The translations under genes and the position numbers were made by a program. A stretch of DNA of 64,000 nucleotides from the NCBI GenBank assembly GCA_963662155.1, contig OY759265.1:14295761-14359760 (forward strand), read 5' to 3'. Numbering within the stretch: the first letter of the stretch is position 1; the number at the start of each line of letters is the position of its first letter. The stretch is from Lamellibrachia columna. Lineage: Eukaryota; Annelida; Polychaeta; Sabellida; Siboglinidae. Of this stretch, positions 1 through 11,142 are shown piece by piece. The notes below the pieces were generated by a model. It saw only the letters and a list, made by a program, of their open reading frames with translations, did not search any database and was not told where the DNA came from.

Positions 1-3000
1 AAATAACAATTTTACCGTCTGCAATCATAATATCCCTTAAAAGGCTTTATTTTTCAAACACTCCGACTGCCGGGCGTTTCATCGTCTGCAATGCACAATG
101 TACTTTCGCCATGTTTCTTGTTTTGAATCAGAAATGAGGCTGGCGTCTCCTTGCAGAATTCTTAGAAGTAATTCATAGTGCTTTTAGCCGCAAGGTGGCA
201 ACACATTGCTATCACTACTGGCGGCTTTCGCCAGATTCTTTTCCAAAAATGTTTTTATATTCAATTGAGAATCTTTGGAATCAAAAGTAGACAAATAAAA
301 TATTTTTCTGGTAAAAACAGTCATTTTTCTATTATTGTTAGAAAATGGTTGTGGACTTTGAGGAAGATTTAAAAAGTAACATTTGAATGAAAGTACTCGG
401 GCTAGTGAACATTCCTGCGGGCTAGTAGATTTCATAATACACTAGCCCGGCGGGCTAGTAGAATTTGTTTTATTTAGCAGACCTGCGACATTGATTTATT
501 CATCTCCATTTAACCCCTTGCTCTTTGACACTAACTACGTCAAGAGTTTGTGACGTACTGACTGTGTTCCTGTAAGTCTGTGACCAACAGAGATATAGAT
601 TGCCCCACCCAGCACCATAACATGCTCATAGAGTTCCTGTAGCAAAATACTTTTGAGGACAGTTTTCCCAGTGTACAGCAAGAATGACCTCCATTCGTGG
701 CGTTCGCAAAGTTTCCATGATGATTTTTGTTCTTATACGGATCATCTGCCCTGTGCCTCACTATGAAGCACTCAGCACTCAGGTACCTGCAATGGGTCTG
801 ACCCAACCTTAATTAGCGTTTTGTGAAACGTGGGTCAATGACTTCCATCAGTCGCTGCAAATGTGTCAAAGAGCCAATTGTGGAACCAAGAGTAGAATCT
901 GTCACAGGGGCACTCAGGTTGATGTTATGAAAACTGGAATGTAACATCAACATTGCGACTCGCAGTGTTGATGCGCAAAAACCCGGATTGCCTGCATAAA
1001 TAATAGCTGCTCTTACTACATTGTAACTCAGAAATCTCACATTAACATCAGCCTTTTGCCAGTGTCACTGATATTACAATTAATACTACTTTCTCACTAT
1101 CGAAACTATAGTGCAAAACCTTTAGTGTTAATACAATATTATATAAAATACTTACTCGTCATATTTCAAGTTTGTGAATTACTGGTCATGTGGCTTACAC
1201 AGCGGTCGCCCGTTCACCCGAGGCGACTTGAAATACTGTCGGGTGAAAAATTTATTGAGGAAGATTTAAAAAATAACATTTGAATGAAAGTACTCGGGCT
1301 AGTGAATATTCCTGCGGGCTAGTAAATTTCATAATCCACCAGCCCGGCGGGCTAGTAGAATTTGTTTTATTTAGCAGCACTGCGAAATTTATTCATTCAT
1401 CTCCATTTAACCCCTTGCTCTTTGACACTAACCACGTCAAGAGTTTGTGACGTACTGACTATGTTCCTGTAAGTCTGTGGCCGACAGAGATATAGATTGC
1501 CCCACCCAGCACCATGAAATGTTCATAGAGTTCCTGTAGCAAAATACTTTTGAGGACAGTTTTTCCAGTGTTCAGCAAGAATTGCCTCCATTCATGGCCT
1601 TCGTAAAGTTTCCATGATGAATTTCTTCTTATATGGGTCATCTGCCCTGTGCCTCACTATGAAGCACTCAGCAAGGCTACGTGACTTCCTTGACAACTGT
1701 TTTGGGACAAATCTTTTCAGATTCAGCACTCACTGGTTTCCTTTACTTTACTTGACCAGGTGACCTCCTGAACCATGATCCAGGCCAGCAGCAGTCTTAA
1801 ACACTCCCAATGTTCAGTGGGAAAGCCCTTGATCGCCAGCTTAATTGAACTATAGGCGCCACACTACTCTGACATGACGACATGATTCCTGTCGGCTAAC
1901 TGGTGCACAAGTTACATTGGTTCCATCTAAAATTGAGTACTGGTGAATGTCTTATTACTAAGTTGCTTAATTTATTTATTAACACACATTATGTGGTTAT
2001 ATTTATTGAACATTAATATATACGAAACATGTACAATATCGTATGTTTCAAGATGACCCATGACATTCTAATGTGTGAAATACAACTCATATATATCGAG
2101 TTATTAAAACTTAATGCAACATACATCTCATTTTTATCCCGTAGTTTAAAAAATAAAAACAAGTGAAGGTCCGACAAAAATCCCATTATTAGAAAAATAA
2201 AATTCCTGTCATTTAAAACCAAAAAACCCGTTATGATAAAAAACACTGCAACAACTGGACAACAGGTACCTGCAAAGGGTCTGACCCCACCATAATTAGC
2301 GTTTTGTGAAACGTGGGTCAATGACTTACACCAGTCACTGCAAAGCTGGCAAAGAGCCAATGGTGGAACCAAGAGAAGAGTCTGTCACAAGGGCACTCAG
2401 GTTGATGTTATGAAAACTGGAAAGTAACAACAACACTGCGACTCGTAGTGTTGATGCGCAAAAACCCGGCATAAATAATGGCTATTCTTACTGCGTTGTA
2501 ACTCGGAAATCTCACATAAACATGTGCCTTTCGCCAATGTCACTGATATTACAATTAATGCTACTTTCCCACTATTGAAACTATAGTGCAAAACCTTTAG
2601 TGTTAATACAATATTATATAGAATACTTACTCGTATTTCAAGTTTGTGAATTACTGGTCGTGTGGCTTGCACAGCGGTCGCCCGTTCGCCCGAGGCGACT
2701 TGAAATGCTGACGGGCGAAAAACAAATCAGAAATCTCTGGTCCGTTGGGCAAATAAAAATTTTACCGTCTGCAATCATAATATCCCTTAAAAGGCTTTAT
2801 TTTTCAAACACTCCGACTGCCGGGCGTTTCATCGTCTGCAATGCACAATGTACTTTCGCCATGTTTCTTGTTTTGAATCAGAAATGAGGCTGGCGTCTCC
2901 TTGCAGAATTCTTAGAAGTAATTCATAGTGTTTTAGCCGCAAAGTGGCAACACATTGCTATCACTACTGGCGGCTTTCGCCAGATTCTTTTTCAAAAATA

Positions 3001-3568
3001 GTTTTATATTCAATTGAGATTCTTTGGAATCAAAAGCAGACAAATAAAATATTTTTCTGGTAAAAACAGTCGTTTTTGTATTATTGTGAGAACATGGTTG
3101 TGGACTTTGATGGAGGAAGATTTAAAAATAACATTTTAATGAAAGAACTCGAGCTAGTGAACATTCCTGCGGGCTAGTAGATTTCATAATCCACCAGCCC
3201 GGCGGGCTAGTAGTATTTGTTTTATTTAGCAGCACTACGAAATTTATTCATTCATCTCCATTTAACCCCTTGCTCTTTGACACTAACTACGTCAAGAGTT
3301 CGTGACGTACTAACTGTGTTCCTGTAAGTCTGTGGCCAACAAAGATGTAGATTGCCCCACCCAGCACCATGACATGCTCATAGAGTTACTGTAGCAAAAT
3401 ACTTTTGAGGACAGTGTACAGCAAGAATTGCCTCCATTCATGGCATTTGCAAAGTTTCCATGATGAATTTCTTCTTATACGGGTCATCTGCCCTGTGCCT
3501 CACTATGAAGCACTGAGCAAGGCTACGTGACTTCCTTAACAACTGTTTTGGGACAAGTCTTTTCATAT

Positions 3569-3937
3569 TCAGCATTCACTGGTTTCCTTTACTTTATCTG
3601 ACCAGGTGACCTCCTGAACCATGATCCAGGCCAGCAGCAGTCTTAAACACTCCCAATGGTCAGTGGGGAAGGCCTTTATCATGTCAATGGGGAGGTCACA
3701 AAAAGGTTTCTGACCACAGACGTGCTCCGTATTTCTTTGTAGATGGAATGACACATCTGTCCTACATTCTACAAGCTCCACGTCTTTGTGCGCCACCCTA
3801 ACAATCCACGTACCTTTCTGGGCATATTTATCACATCCACAATTCCAAGAATACGGCTTCACGTTTTTTATGGCCTTAACTGGTGCTCTACCTACGACAC
3901 ATTTTAGAGTGACAGTGTATGTTTTCCTCAACTTCAC
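3569..3937 (-). CDS. Unrecognised ORF of host macro-repeat, copy 1
   Basis: This open frame of about 122 codons on the minus strand has no recognised domain. It is cysteine-containing (CGCDKY, HVCGQKPFCDL) with a tryptophan-rich tail (DHWECLRLLLAWIMVQEVTW) that looks protein-like. The frame opens with GTG rather than ATG, so it is more likely an exon or a decayed exon than a complete gene. A near-identical copy exists one macro-unit away. A shortened version at about 1670-1830 loses most of it. Conservation between copies may only reflect recent duplication or homogenisation, so coding status is unproven. Confidence 0.3.
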   Translation of the reverse strand: MKLRKTYTVTLKCVVGRAPVKAIKNVKPYSWNCGCDKYAQKGTWIVRVAHKDVELVECRTDVSFHLQRNTEHVCGQKPFCDLPIDMIKAFPTDHWECLRLLLAWIMVQEVTWSDKVKETSEC

Positions 3938-4267
3938 CAGGCAATCCGTGATACACCAGATTGTTCATGTCTTGAATTGGTTGTGATAAAAGTCCACAAC
4001 AAAGTGGTATAGGGAAATACTTTGGTTGGCTTCACATTCATGATTGCCCACATAACTGTCCACAGAACTGGCCAAAGAGACTGGCTGGTACATTTATGTA
4101 TTGGTATTCCATCTATATTGAAAGACGGATCTAACTCGGTGAGACTCTTATTTCTTGAGGTATAAATGGTTAAGCATCTTAGGTGTATTGTCAGGTTTAA
4201 TCAGGTAAATCAGCATGTTCACCTGAAATCCATTTGATCACAACCGAATTGGTATAATCTGTTCTTG

Positions 4268-4273
4268 GATGAC
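4268..4273 (+). other. Uninterrupted target site (empty-site paralogue)
   Basis: GATGAC occurs here once, in the context TGTTCTTG-GATGAC-ACAGCTTC. The left context matches the sequence just before the Polinton at 8422-8435, and the right context matches the sequence just after it from 26304. This macro-repeat copy therefore shows the locus as it was before insertion. Confidence 0.95.
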
Positions 4274-7200
4274 ACAGCTTCTAACTACTTGACGAGACAG
4301 TCCCTGGCTGCTTGATGACACAGCCCCTGACTGCTTCATGACAGTCTCTTCAGACATGTCTGTTGGATTAGGCAGAACTGTCTCAACATGTCCTGATCTG
4401 ACGCCTGAGCTGCTCGGTAACACTCATGTGACTGTCCACGTCACTGTCCCATCGTGGACATGGACTGTCTCACTGAAGAATCTTATCCTTCTGGATTCTC
4501 ATTGCTGCCTCCAAGTAGTTGTTGAAGTTATTTCCCGACACAGGCATTGTGCCGTGATAGTATGCTGCTGTAATCATACACGGCAGTGACGTGTTCTGAG
4601 AAATGTGGATACTGTTTCACCTTTGCATCTGCACACAGGCCCACATAACGACCTCAAACCTCCTGTGTCCTGTTGCATATCTCCTCTTTCAAGCACTCCA
4701 CTTTAAAATGGGCCTCGGAAACAATCTTGCGATTGAAGTTGAATTTGTCTTTGGTCGTATCCTCTGCGCAAGCACCATACACCTTGTCAGTCTGCGGGGT
4801 AATACTACTTGTCTTGTGCGCAGCTGTTTGCGCAGAGAAATAATGCAGTGCACTCTGGTTCCTCTTCCTGTGGTTCATTGAATTGTAACATTTATTTTAA
4901 TAAATTTATTCTAATAAATTTATTCAAACACTGCATCACATATCATACAGACATACACACAGTGACCTGTCATTGAATTGGGGATACAGCTTTAAGGTTG
5001 ACTTTGTGTGTAACAGAAGTATTGCTGGAAAACATCCTAGGACTCGAAGAGGTCTATGGAACCGCGAACGAGCGCAAAGAAGATGTAGCTGCCATTTGTG
5101 TCAGAACAGACTGAAACAATATAGCAAATCGTGGCTGTAGAAATATCGTCCGCCCGTTTGTTGTCGCCAGTTCGAAGAGGCCTGTCAATTAAAGCAGTTA
5201 GTGCGATGTCTGTCAAGTAAGACATTATGTGTGTGCGTGTCAGCCACGGACAACAATGTCGTCACGACGAAAAGCCTCATTCATGGTGGCAGTGAGGTTC
5301 GACTCTTTCAGGTTAACACCGCTGCATACGTAAACAAACGTGCACGTTTCTGACATGATGCAAAAATGCATAGACACGACCAGTCGTGCAGATCGGTAGG
5401 TGGAGCTGACGATCAGTGGAATTTGTCAACGGCCATTTGACCGAGCTACCTGGTTGTTGAGAAAGTAGTCGCACAACTTACACAATTCAGAGGGCGTCGC
5501 CATCGTGCTGTCGGATTCAGCAACAATGTCAGAACTAACCTTCACATCAATGAAGATGTCGCTGGGCCTTCTAACTTCATGTACATTCCACTTAGTCATA
5601 GCCGGTGTATATGCTTTCAAGTTATCGCGTCAAGCTAAACCCTTGCCCATGTTACACAAACATGAGGAAATTGTGGTAGCAACAAGTCACTAAAACGCTG
5701 GAGTGGCTGAACTGTCAAAGCCTTTGTGGTTCTTGGTTTCCAGTTTATTTAACTTCTCCGCTGTGGTAACCGTTTTGGCCACTTCGAACACTGAAGTCGC
5801 CCTCCCTCAATGCAGCGCATGGTACAAGCCTTCAAAGGCGTTATGTCACCACCATGTTGTAGTAAGCCCCAATCACCAGGTTAAAGGAGTTAAAGGCACC
5901 ACTCTAATCTGACATCACCACTTGGCTGTGATGGTAGTGCAGGCCTTCGAAAGCGTTCCGTCCACACCACTTTGTAATAATCCCCAATCGCCAGCTTAAT
6001 TGAACTAAAGGCGCCACACTACTCTGACATGACGACATGATTCCTGTCGGCTAACTGGTGCACAAGTTACATTGGTTCCATCTGAAATTGAGTACTGGTG
6101 AATGTCTTATTACTAAGTTGCTTAATTTATTTATTAACACACATGATGTGGTTATATTTATTGAACATTAATATGTACGAAACATGTACAATATCGTATG
6201 TTTCAAGATGTCCCATGACATTCAAATGTGTGAAATACAACTCGTATCTATCGAGTTATTAAAACTTCATGCAACATACATCTCATTTTTATCCCATAGT
6301 CTGGAAAATAAAAACAAGTGAAGGCCCGACAAAAATCCCATTAGTAGAAAAATAAAATTTCTGTCATTTAAAACCAAAAAACCCGTTATGATAAAAAAAC
6401 ACTGCAACAACTGGACAACAGGTACCTGGAAAGGGTCTGACCCCACCATAATTAGCGTTTTGTGAAACGTGGGTCAATGACTTACACCAGTCACTGCAAA
6501 GCTGGCAAAGAGCCAGTTGTGGAACCAAGAGAAGAGTCTGTCACAAGGGCACTCAGGTTGATGTTATGAAAACTGGAATGTAACAACAACACTGCGACTC
6601 GTAGTGTTGATGCGCAAAAACCCGACATGCCGGCATAAATAATGGCTATTCTTACTGCGTTGTAACTCGGAAATCTCACATAAACATGTGCCTTTCGCCA
6701 GTGTCACTGATATTACAATTAATGCTACTTTCCCACTATTGAAACTATAGTGCAAAACCTTTAGTGTTAATACAATATTATAGAAAATACTTACTCGTAT
6801 TTCAAGTTTGTGAATTACTGGTCGTATGGCTTGCACAGCGGTCGCCCGTTCGCCCGAGGCGACTTGAAATGCTGACGGGCAAAAACAAATCAGAAATCTC
6901 TGGTCCGTTGGGCAAAAACAAAATTTACCGTCTGCAATCATAATATCCCTTAAAAGGCTTTATTTTTCAAACACTCCGACTGCCGGGTTTCATCGTCTGC
7001 AATGCACAATGTACTTTCGCCATGTTTCTTGTTTTGAATCAGAAATGAGGCTGGCGCCTCCTTGCAGAATTCTAAGAAGTAATTCATAGTGCTTTTAGCC
7101 GCAAGGTGGCAACACATTGCTATCACTACTGGCGGCTTTCGCCAGATTCTTTTTCAAAAATGGTTTTATATTCAATTGAGATTCTTTGGAATCAAAAGCA

Positions 7201-7730
7201 GACAAATAAAATATTTTTCTGGTAAAAACAGTCGTTTTTGTATTATTGTGAGAACATGGTTGTGGACTTTGATGGAGGAAGATTTAAAAATAACATTTTA
7301 ATGAAAGAACTCGAGCTAGTGAACATTCCTGCGGGCTAGTAGATTTCATAATCCACCAGCCCGGCGGGCTAGTAGTATTTGTTTTATTTAGCAGCACTAC
7401 GAAATTCATTCATTCATCTCCATTTAACCCCTTGCTCTTTGACACTAACTACGTCAAGAGTTCGTGACGTACTAACTGTGTTCCTGTAAGTCTGTGGCCA
7501 ACAAAGATGTAGATTGCCCCACCCAGCACCATGACATGCTCATAGAGTTACTGTAGCAAAATACTTTTGAGGACAGTGTACAGCAAGAATTGCCTCCATT
7601 CATGGCATTTGCAAAGTTTCCATGATGAATTTCTTCTTATACGGGTCATCTGCCCTGTGCCTCACTATGAAGCACTGAGCAAGGCTACGTGACTTCCTTA
7701 ACAACTGTTTTGGGACAAGTCTTTTCATAT

Positions 7731-8099
7731 TCAGCATTCACTGGTTTCCTTTACTTTATCTGACCAGGTGACCTCCTGAACCATGATCCAGGCCAGCAGC
7801 AGTCTTAAACACTCCCAATGGTCAGTGGGGAAGGCCTTTATCAGGTCAATGGGGAGGTCACAAAAAGGTTTCTGACCACAGACGTGCTCCGTATTTCTTT
7901 GTAGATGGAATGACACATCTGTCCTACATTCTACAAGCTCCACGTCTTTGTGCGCCACCCTAACAATCCACGTACCTTTCTGGGCATATTTATCACATCC
8001 ACAATTCCAAGAATACGGCTTCACGTTTTTTATGGCCTTAACTGGTGCTCTACCTACGACACATTTTAGAGTGACAGTGTATGTTTTCCTCAACTTCAC
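7731..8099 (-). CDS. Unrecognised ORF of host macro-repeat, copy 2
   Basis: This is the paralogue, 4162 bp to the right, of the ORF at 3569-3937. The two translations differ at one position that I can see (Met versus Leu in the LPID.IKAF stretch). It lies just left of the Polinton insertion point and is not interrupted by it. Function is unknown. Confidence 0.3.
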   Translation of the reverse strand: MKLRKTYTVTLKCVVGRAPVKAIKNVKPYSWNCGCDKYAQKGTWIVRVAHKDVELVECRTDVSFHLQRNTEHVCGQKPFCDLPIDLIKAFPTDHWECLRLLLAWIMVQEVTWSDKVKETSEC

Positions 8100-8429
8100 C
8101 AGGCAATCCGTGATACACCAGATTGTTCATGTCTTGAATTGGTTGTGATAAAAGTCCACAACAAAGTGGTATAGGGAAATACTTTGGTTGGCTTCACATT
8201 CATGATTGCCCACATAACTGTCCACAGAACTGGCCAAATAGACTGGCTGGTACATTTAAGTATTGGTATTCCATCTATATTGAAAGACGGATCTAACTCG
8301 GTGAGCTTCTTATTTCTTGAGGTATAAATGGTTAAGCATCTTAGGTGTATTGTCAGGTTTAATCAGGTAAATCAGCATGTTCACCTGAAATCCAATTGAT
8401 CACAACCGAATTGGTATAATCTGTTCTTG

Positions 8430-8435
8430 GATGAC
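8430..8435 (+). other. Target-site duplication, left (GATGAC)
   Basis: This six-base direct repeat directly abuts the first base of the left TIR (AGTAGTTATC). The matching copy is at 26304-26309. Six-base duplications are the known hallmark of Polinton integrases. Confidence 0.95.
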
Positions 8436-8665
8436 AGTAGTTATCAGAGGTTTTTGGGACCCCTTATCAAGAGCATCAAAAGATCAAAGGAAAACCACCC
8501 TAATATCGCCCACCGCTAATGAGTGCGCGCAGCCAATCAGAAAGCAGCACTAGACCTTGGAGCGCCCCCTGGCGGCGGCGGCGGCGGCTCAGCGTGGCGC
8601 GCATGCGCGTGGCGCGCATGCGCGTGCCGCGCCCCTAGCGACCGGAGGAGGAACGAACAGTGACC
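8436..8665 (+). repeat. Left terminal inverted repeat (230 bp)
   Basis: The repeat starts AGTAGTTATCAGAGG and ends at GAACAGTGACC. The right TIR, read in reverse complement, has the same sequence except that the left copy carries six GGC triplets instead of four. The left copy also carries 30 extra bases made of two copies of the 15-mer GGCGCGCATGCGCGT. These differences exactly explain the length gap (230 against 194 bp). In the family the TIR ends are the protein-primed replication origins and integrase substrates. Confidence 0.95.
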
Positions 8666-8956
8666 TAGTTACGTGTATGTGCCGAAGGGTCGTTGACCCA
8701 GTAAGGAGACGAACGCAATCGTACGGTGCACACGTATTTTATTAAATACAACAAAGCGGCAGCAGCAGTACAAACGAGGCGATCGTATGCGATTGGATAC
8801 AACGAGCCGGGTATGATGAAGATGATGATGATGATGAAGTCGAGGCGACTTGCGAATGGTGACCATCGCGCCAGAGGTCGCGAACTTACGGGTGTCTCCA
8901 CCGCGCCAGAGGTTCGAGGGCGAGCTTACGGGTGGAGCGACCACCGCGCCAGAGGC
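8666..8956. other. Left subterminal non-coding region
   Basis: This region between the left TIR and the protease stop codon has no convincing gene. It holds an ATG/GAT microsatellite at about 8815-8839 and three imperfect copies of a motif built on CACCGCGCCAGAGG and GCTTACGGGTG from about 8861 up to the protease stop. A minus-strand polyadenylation signal also lies here. It probably serves as the 3' untranslated region of the late transcripts. Confidence 0.6.
8738..8743 (-). terminator. Polyadenylation signal AATAAA for late genes
   Basis: The minus strand reads AATAAA here, about 215 bases past the stop of the protease gene, the last gene of the leftward transcription unit. No other canonical signal is nearer on that strand. 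This is the likely common 3' end of the capsid/protease mRNAs. Assignment is by position and motif only. Confidence 0.5.
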
Positions 8957-9436
8957 TCAGTATGATACGTTATAGTACGGTATACCCTTTTTCAGCAGCC
9001 TAATCCAATCGAACACGCGACAATCGTTAGCGACCAGATCGGTGTGGAAAGCGTTGACGAAAGTTCTCATAGGAGCGCCGTTACAACGAAGCATGATATA
9101 AGTGACGCAATATTGTCCGCAAACGTTAGACAGAGGACTCTGGAGTCTCGTGCTGTTATGAGTCCACTCGGAACAGTGTTTGTTCAAGAAGGTGCGGAAC
9201 GCCGCGTGACGAGGCGGCAGACCGTACGAACAGAAGTATTCGCCGCGCCCGTCGGAGGACAGGTACAGTGCTATCCAGTGTTCGCCCGGTTCGTCGGCGT
9301 CGTCGGTGTTGCACACGAAGGCGATCGGCAGAGCGTCAATTGTTGCAGGCAGTCCATCTCGGGGTACGACGCCACCAAAGACGGATGCGGTCTTCGGATC
9401 CATCGCCAGTAGACGGGCGATCTGCAGGGTGTCCAT
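8957..9436 (-). CDS. PRO: Adenain-like cysteine protease (159 aa)
   Basis: This is the Polinton maturation protease, related to adenovirus adenain and Ulp1-type (C48/C5) cysteine proteases, which cleaves capsid precursors during assembly. Visible signature residues are His53 in GEHWIALYL, Gln99 before SPLSNV, and the nucleophile Cys110 in CGQYCVTYI. The family usually has an acidic residue in an FDSYG-like motif after the histidine. Here the motif reads EYFCSYGLPP, with Cys69 (codon TGT) where Asp is expected. Length is normal for the family. The ATG lies one base after the major capsid stop codon (TGA-G-ATG), so the two cistrons are practically fused. Identity is very secure. Activity is uncertain because of the Asp replacement. 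Confidence 0.95.
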   Translation of the reverse strand: MDTLQIARLLAMDPKTASVFGGVVPRDGLPATIDALPIAFVCNTDDADEPGEHWIALYLSSDGRGEYFCSYGLPPRHAAFRTFLNKHCSEWTHNSTRLQSPLSNVCGQYCVTYIMLRCNGAPMRTFVNAFHTDLVANDCRVFDWIRLLKKGIPYYNVSY

Positions 9437-9437
9437 C

Positions 9438-10754
9438 TCAGTAGTCGTAGATGACGTTGCGGTTCTTGTCGATTTCCAGCACGGACTCGAATTCGGCGTA
9501 GGCGACGACGTTCACGGTGGTCTGAAGCGCTGCACGGAAATGAAATTCTAAGCGCAGGTTGCCCTTTTGTACCATATTAAAGCAGGGACCGTCGCACTGG
9601 TCGGGGGTCAGGTCGAAACAGAAGTAGGTGTAGCCGTCTCGGTACTCTTCGCGTGTCAGACAGTTCCCCTCGTCCTGCCACACCTTGCCGGTCGAGGTGA
9701 ACATGCTCGCGTAGCTCCTGGCGAAGAGGTTGTCTGCGAAGTTGGGCTGGAAGGGTTTGGCGGGTATCTGACGACCGTCGACGTACACGGCGACGAAGCT
9801 GATGTCGTTGTTCTTGGCGTGAAACGGGTTTGTGGCGTACGTGCCGTTGTAGGCGTCGTTGTCGATGCAGCACAGTACGAGACGTTTCGGCAGGGAGCCG
9901 AGGAACAGGTTCTCGTGCGTGTGCGACAGAGCACCCGTGGGAATGGAGTACACCTTGGTTTCGACGGGTCGTAACGAATACTTGACCGTGGTCCGAGCGA
10001 GAGCCAAGATGTGAGCCTTCTGCACGGTCGGAGCGATGGTGGCCTTCTTGACGAACAAGGACGCGTTGACGACGGTTATCAAGTACTCGTTCGCTCCAGC
10101 AGCCATCAGCGCAAACTCGGGCTTACTGCGCACCAGGCGTAACTTGACGTCGACGCCGTTGATCAGGAATTTATCCTGCAGAAACATATCCACGTGGAGA
10201 CGACCTATCATGTCGACCACGCGACTGTTGGATATGTACTCTCGACGAGTCACGAACCCGGGGTTAGGATCGGGTCCGGCGGCTAGCTCGGTGGCGTGCA
10301 TGCGACTGGCCTTGTCCTTGTACCACAGCTGATTCGTCATCTGCGTCGACTTGGCGTCGGATCCGTAACTCAACAGCGTCTCTATGAAGGCTCGATACGG
10401 GTACGCGTTGAAGGACGAAGAGGTCACTTGCGTGTTGTTCAGGGAGAGGTCGACATTGCTGAACAGCGCATGCAACCAGTTGTTCACCGGTCCCACGGGT
10501 TCGTCCGCGTCGATAGGGTTACCGTTGGCTCGCGTCACCTTCACCTGCAAGTGTAGCATCGTGTTGGCGAGATCCATGTAATCGTCTCCCGATCCGGGGA
10601 TGAAGAATTCTATCGGTCCTCCAGAGTCCAGAGAGGCCGTGGGTTGATGTTCCACCACGTGACTCTCGACGATGCAGGTCTGAGTGGGGGGTACGGTAAA
10701 GAGATCCAGCTCGGTCTTGACTCCCTCGCACGACTGTCTATGCACGAACGCCAT
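9438..10754 (-). CDS. MCP: Major capsid protein, double jelly-roll (438 aa)
   Basis: This is the predicted hexon-like capsid shell protein of the Polinton virion. The 438-residue length, the N-terminal stretch PTASLDSGGPIEFFIPGSGD, the NTQVTSSSFNAYPYRAFIETLL region and the C-terminal FNMVQKGNLRLEFHF.AAL are family-typical. Database relatives are often labelled F54H12.2-like (from memory). The protein has no membrane segment or signal peptide. Its ATG lies within the end of the basic pX-like ORF, overlapping it by 17 bases in another frame. The protease follows after one base. Position among penton, pX-like and protease genes matches a virion morphogenesis block. Confidence 0.93.
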   Translation of the reverse strand: MAFVHRQSCEGVKTELDLFTVPPTQTCIVESHVVEHQPTASLDSGGPIEFFIPGSGDDYMDLANTMLHLQVKVTRANGNPIDADEPVGPVNNWLHALFSNVDLSLNNTQVTSSSFNAYPYRAFIETLLSYGSDAKSTQMTNQLWYKDKASRMHATELAAGPDPNPGFVTRREYISNSRVVDMIGRLHVDMFLQDKFLINGVDVKLRLVRSKPEFALMAAGANEYLITVVNASLFVKKATIAPTVQKAHILALARTTVKYSLRPVETKVYSIPTGALSHTHENLFLGSLPKRLVLCCIDNDAYNGTYATNPFHAKNNDISFVAVYVDGRQIPAKPFQPNFADNLFARSYASMFTSTGKVWQDEGNCLTREEYRDGYTYFCFDLTPDQCDGPCFNMVQKGNLRLEFHFRAALQTTVNVVAYAEFESVLEIDKNRNVIYDY

Positions 10755-11142
10755 CTTTGTCGTCGGCGTCGAATATGTCGGCAGCGCGTTTCGGGGACGT
10801 CCTTTTCTTGCGGCGGCGCTTGACTGCAGTGAATGTCGCCTTTGCGGCCGTTCGTTTTATACGTTTACCAGGAGGGTCTCGAATACTGCCGATGGCGTCG
10901 GTGACGCGTCTTTTGGCAGCCGTTTTTATGTTCTGACCCGATAAGACGTCGCCGGCTATGCGAACGCCGGTCTTCAACGCTCCCCTGCCCAACGCCACGG
11001 CACCTCTCTTGATGAGCGGCATGGCGCTGCGCAACAGACTGCCGAACAGACTGCCCAGTCCGTGACCTCGCTGGTATTGCGCACCGGCGAAGTAGGGCAG
11101 CGCACCGCCAGCCTGGCGCGCGTAATAATCGTTGTAATTCAT
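10738..11142 (-). CDS. Basic pX/protein VI-like virion protein (134 aa)
   Basis: This small, very basic protein has a glycine-rich, amphipathic N-terminal half (RGHGLGSLFGSLLRSAMPLI, then KRGAVALGRGALKTGVRIAGDVLSG). A Lys/Arg-rich tail follows (KRIKRTAAKATFTAVKRRRKKR). This architecture is conserved in Polintons and adintoviruses and resembles adenovirus core/pX and membrane-active minor proteins, which are protease substrates. The Gly-rich segment near residues 25-30 is the likely cleavage area, but I see no exact adenain consensus. The start codon overlaps the penton stop by one base (TGATG). DNA packaging or endosome-disruption roles are inferred from analogy. Confidence 0.8.
   Translation of the reverse strand: MNYNDYYARQAGGALPYFAGAQYQRGHGLGSLFGSLLRSAMPLIKRGAVALGRGALKTGVRIAGDVLSGQNIKTAAKRRVTDAIGSIRDPPGKRIKRTAAKATFTAVKRRRKKRTSPKRAADIFDADDKDGVRA

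Larger units (their letters stand above)
1..8435. repeat. Host tandem macro-repeat, left side of the Polinton
   Basis: Three copies of a long host repeat lie head to tail. The best defined unit runs from about 1838 to 5988 and the next from 5989. Positions 2013-4267 match 6175-8429 at a constant offset of 4162 bp, with few substitutions. The segment 1-1837 is a rearranged copy: 1-780 matches about 2754-3540, a 0.9-kb subunit follows at 780-1670, and then the sequence jumps from the equivalent of 3680 to that of 5985. Each macro-unit contains subunits of the family amplified at 28455-36502. Short minus-strand ORFs recur in the copies, such as 4654-4878, 5037-5225 and 5426-5620, and reappear at 26690-26914, 27073-27261 and 27462-27656. 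I recognise no protein domain and cannot say whether any is expressed. Confidence 0.85.

Noticed and set aside
2013..2372. Membrane-protein gene in the macro-repeat (hydrophobic 119-codon frame)
   Set aside because: The frame is not kept at full length in the sister copies at about 6267 and 28303. The hydrophobic codons come from AT-rich sequence.
10738..11142. Histone- or protamine-like host gene
   Set aside because: The basic tail could suggest it, but the Gly-rich amphipathic N-terminus and the overlaps with penton and MCP fit the Polinton pX-like family.
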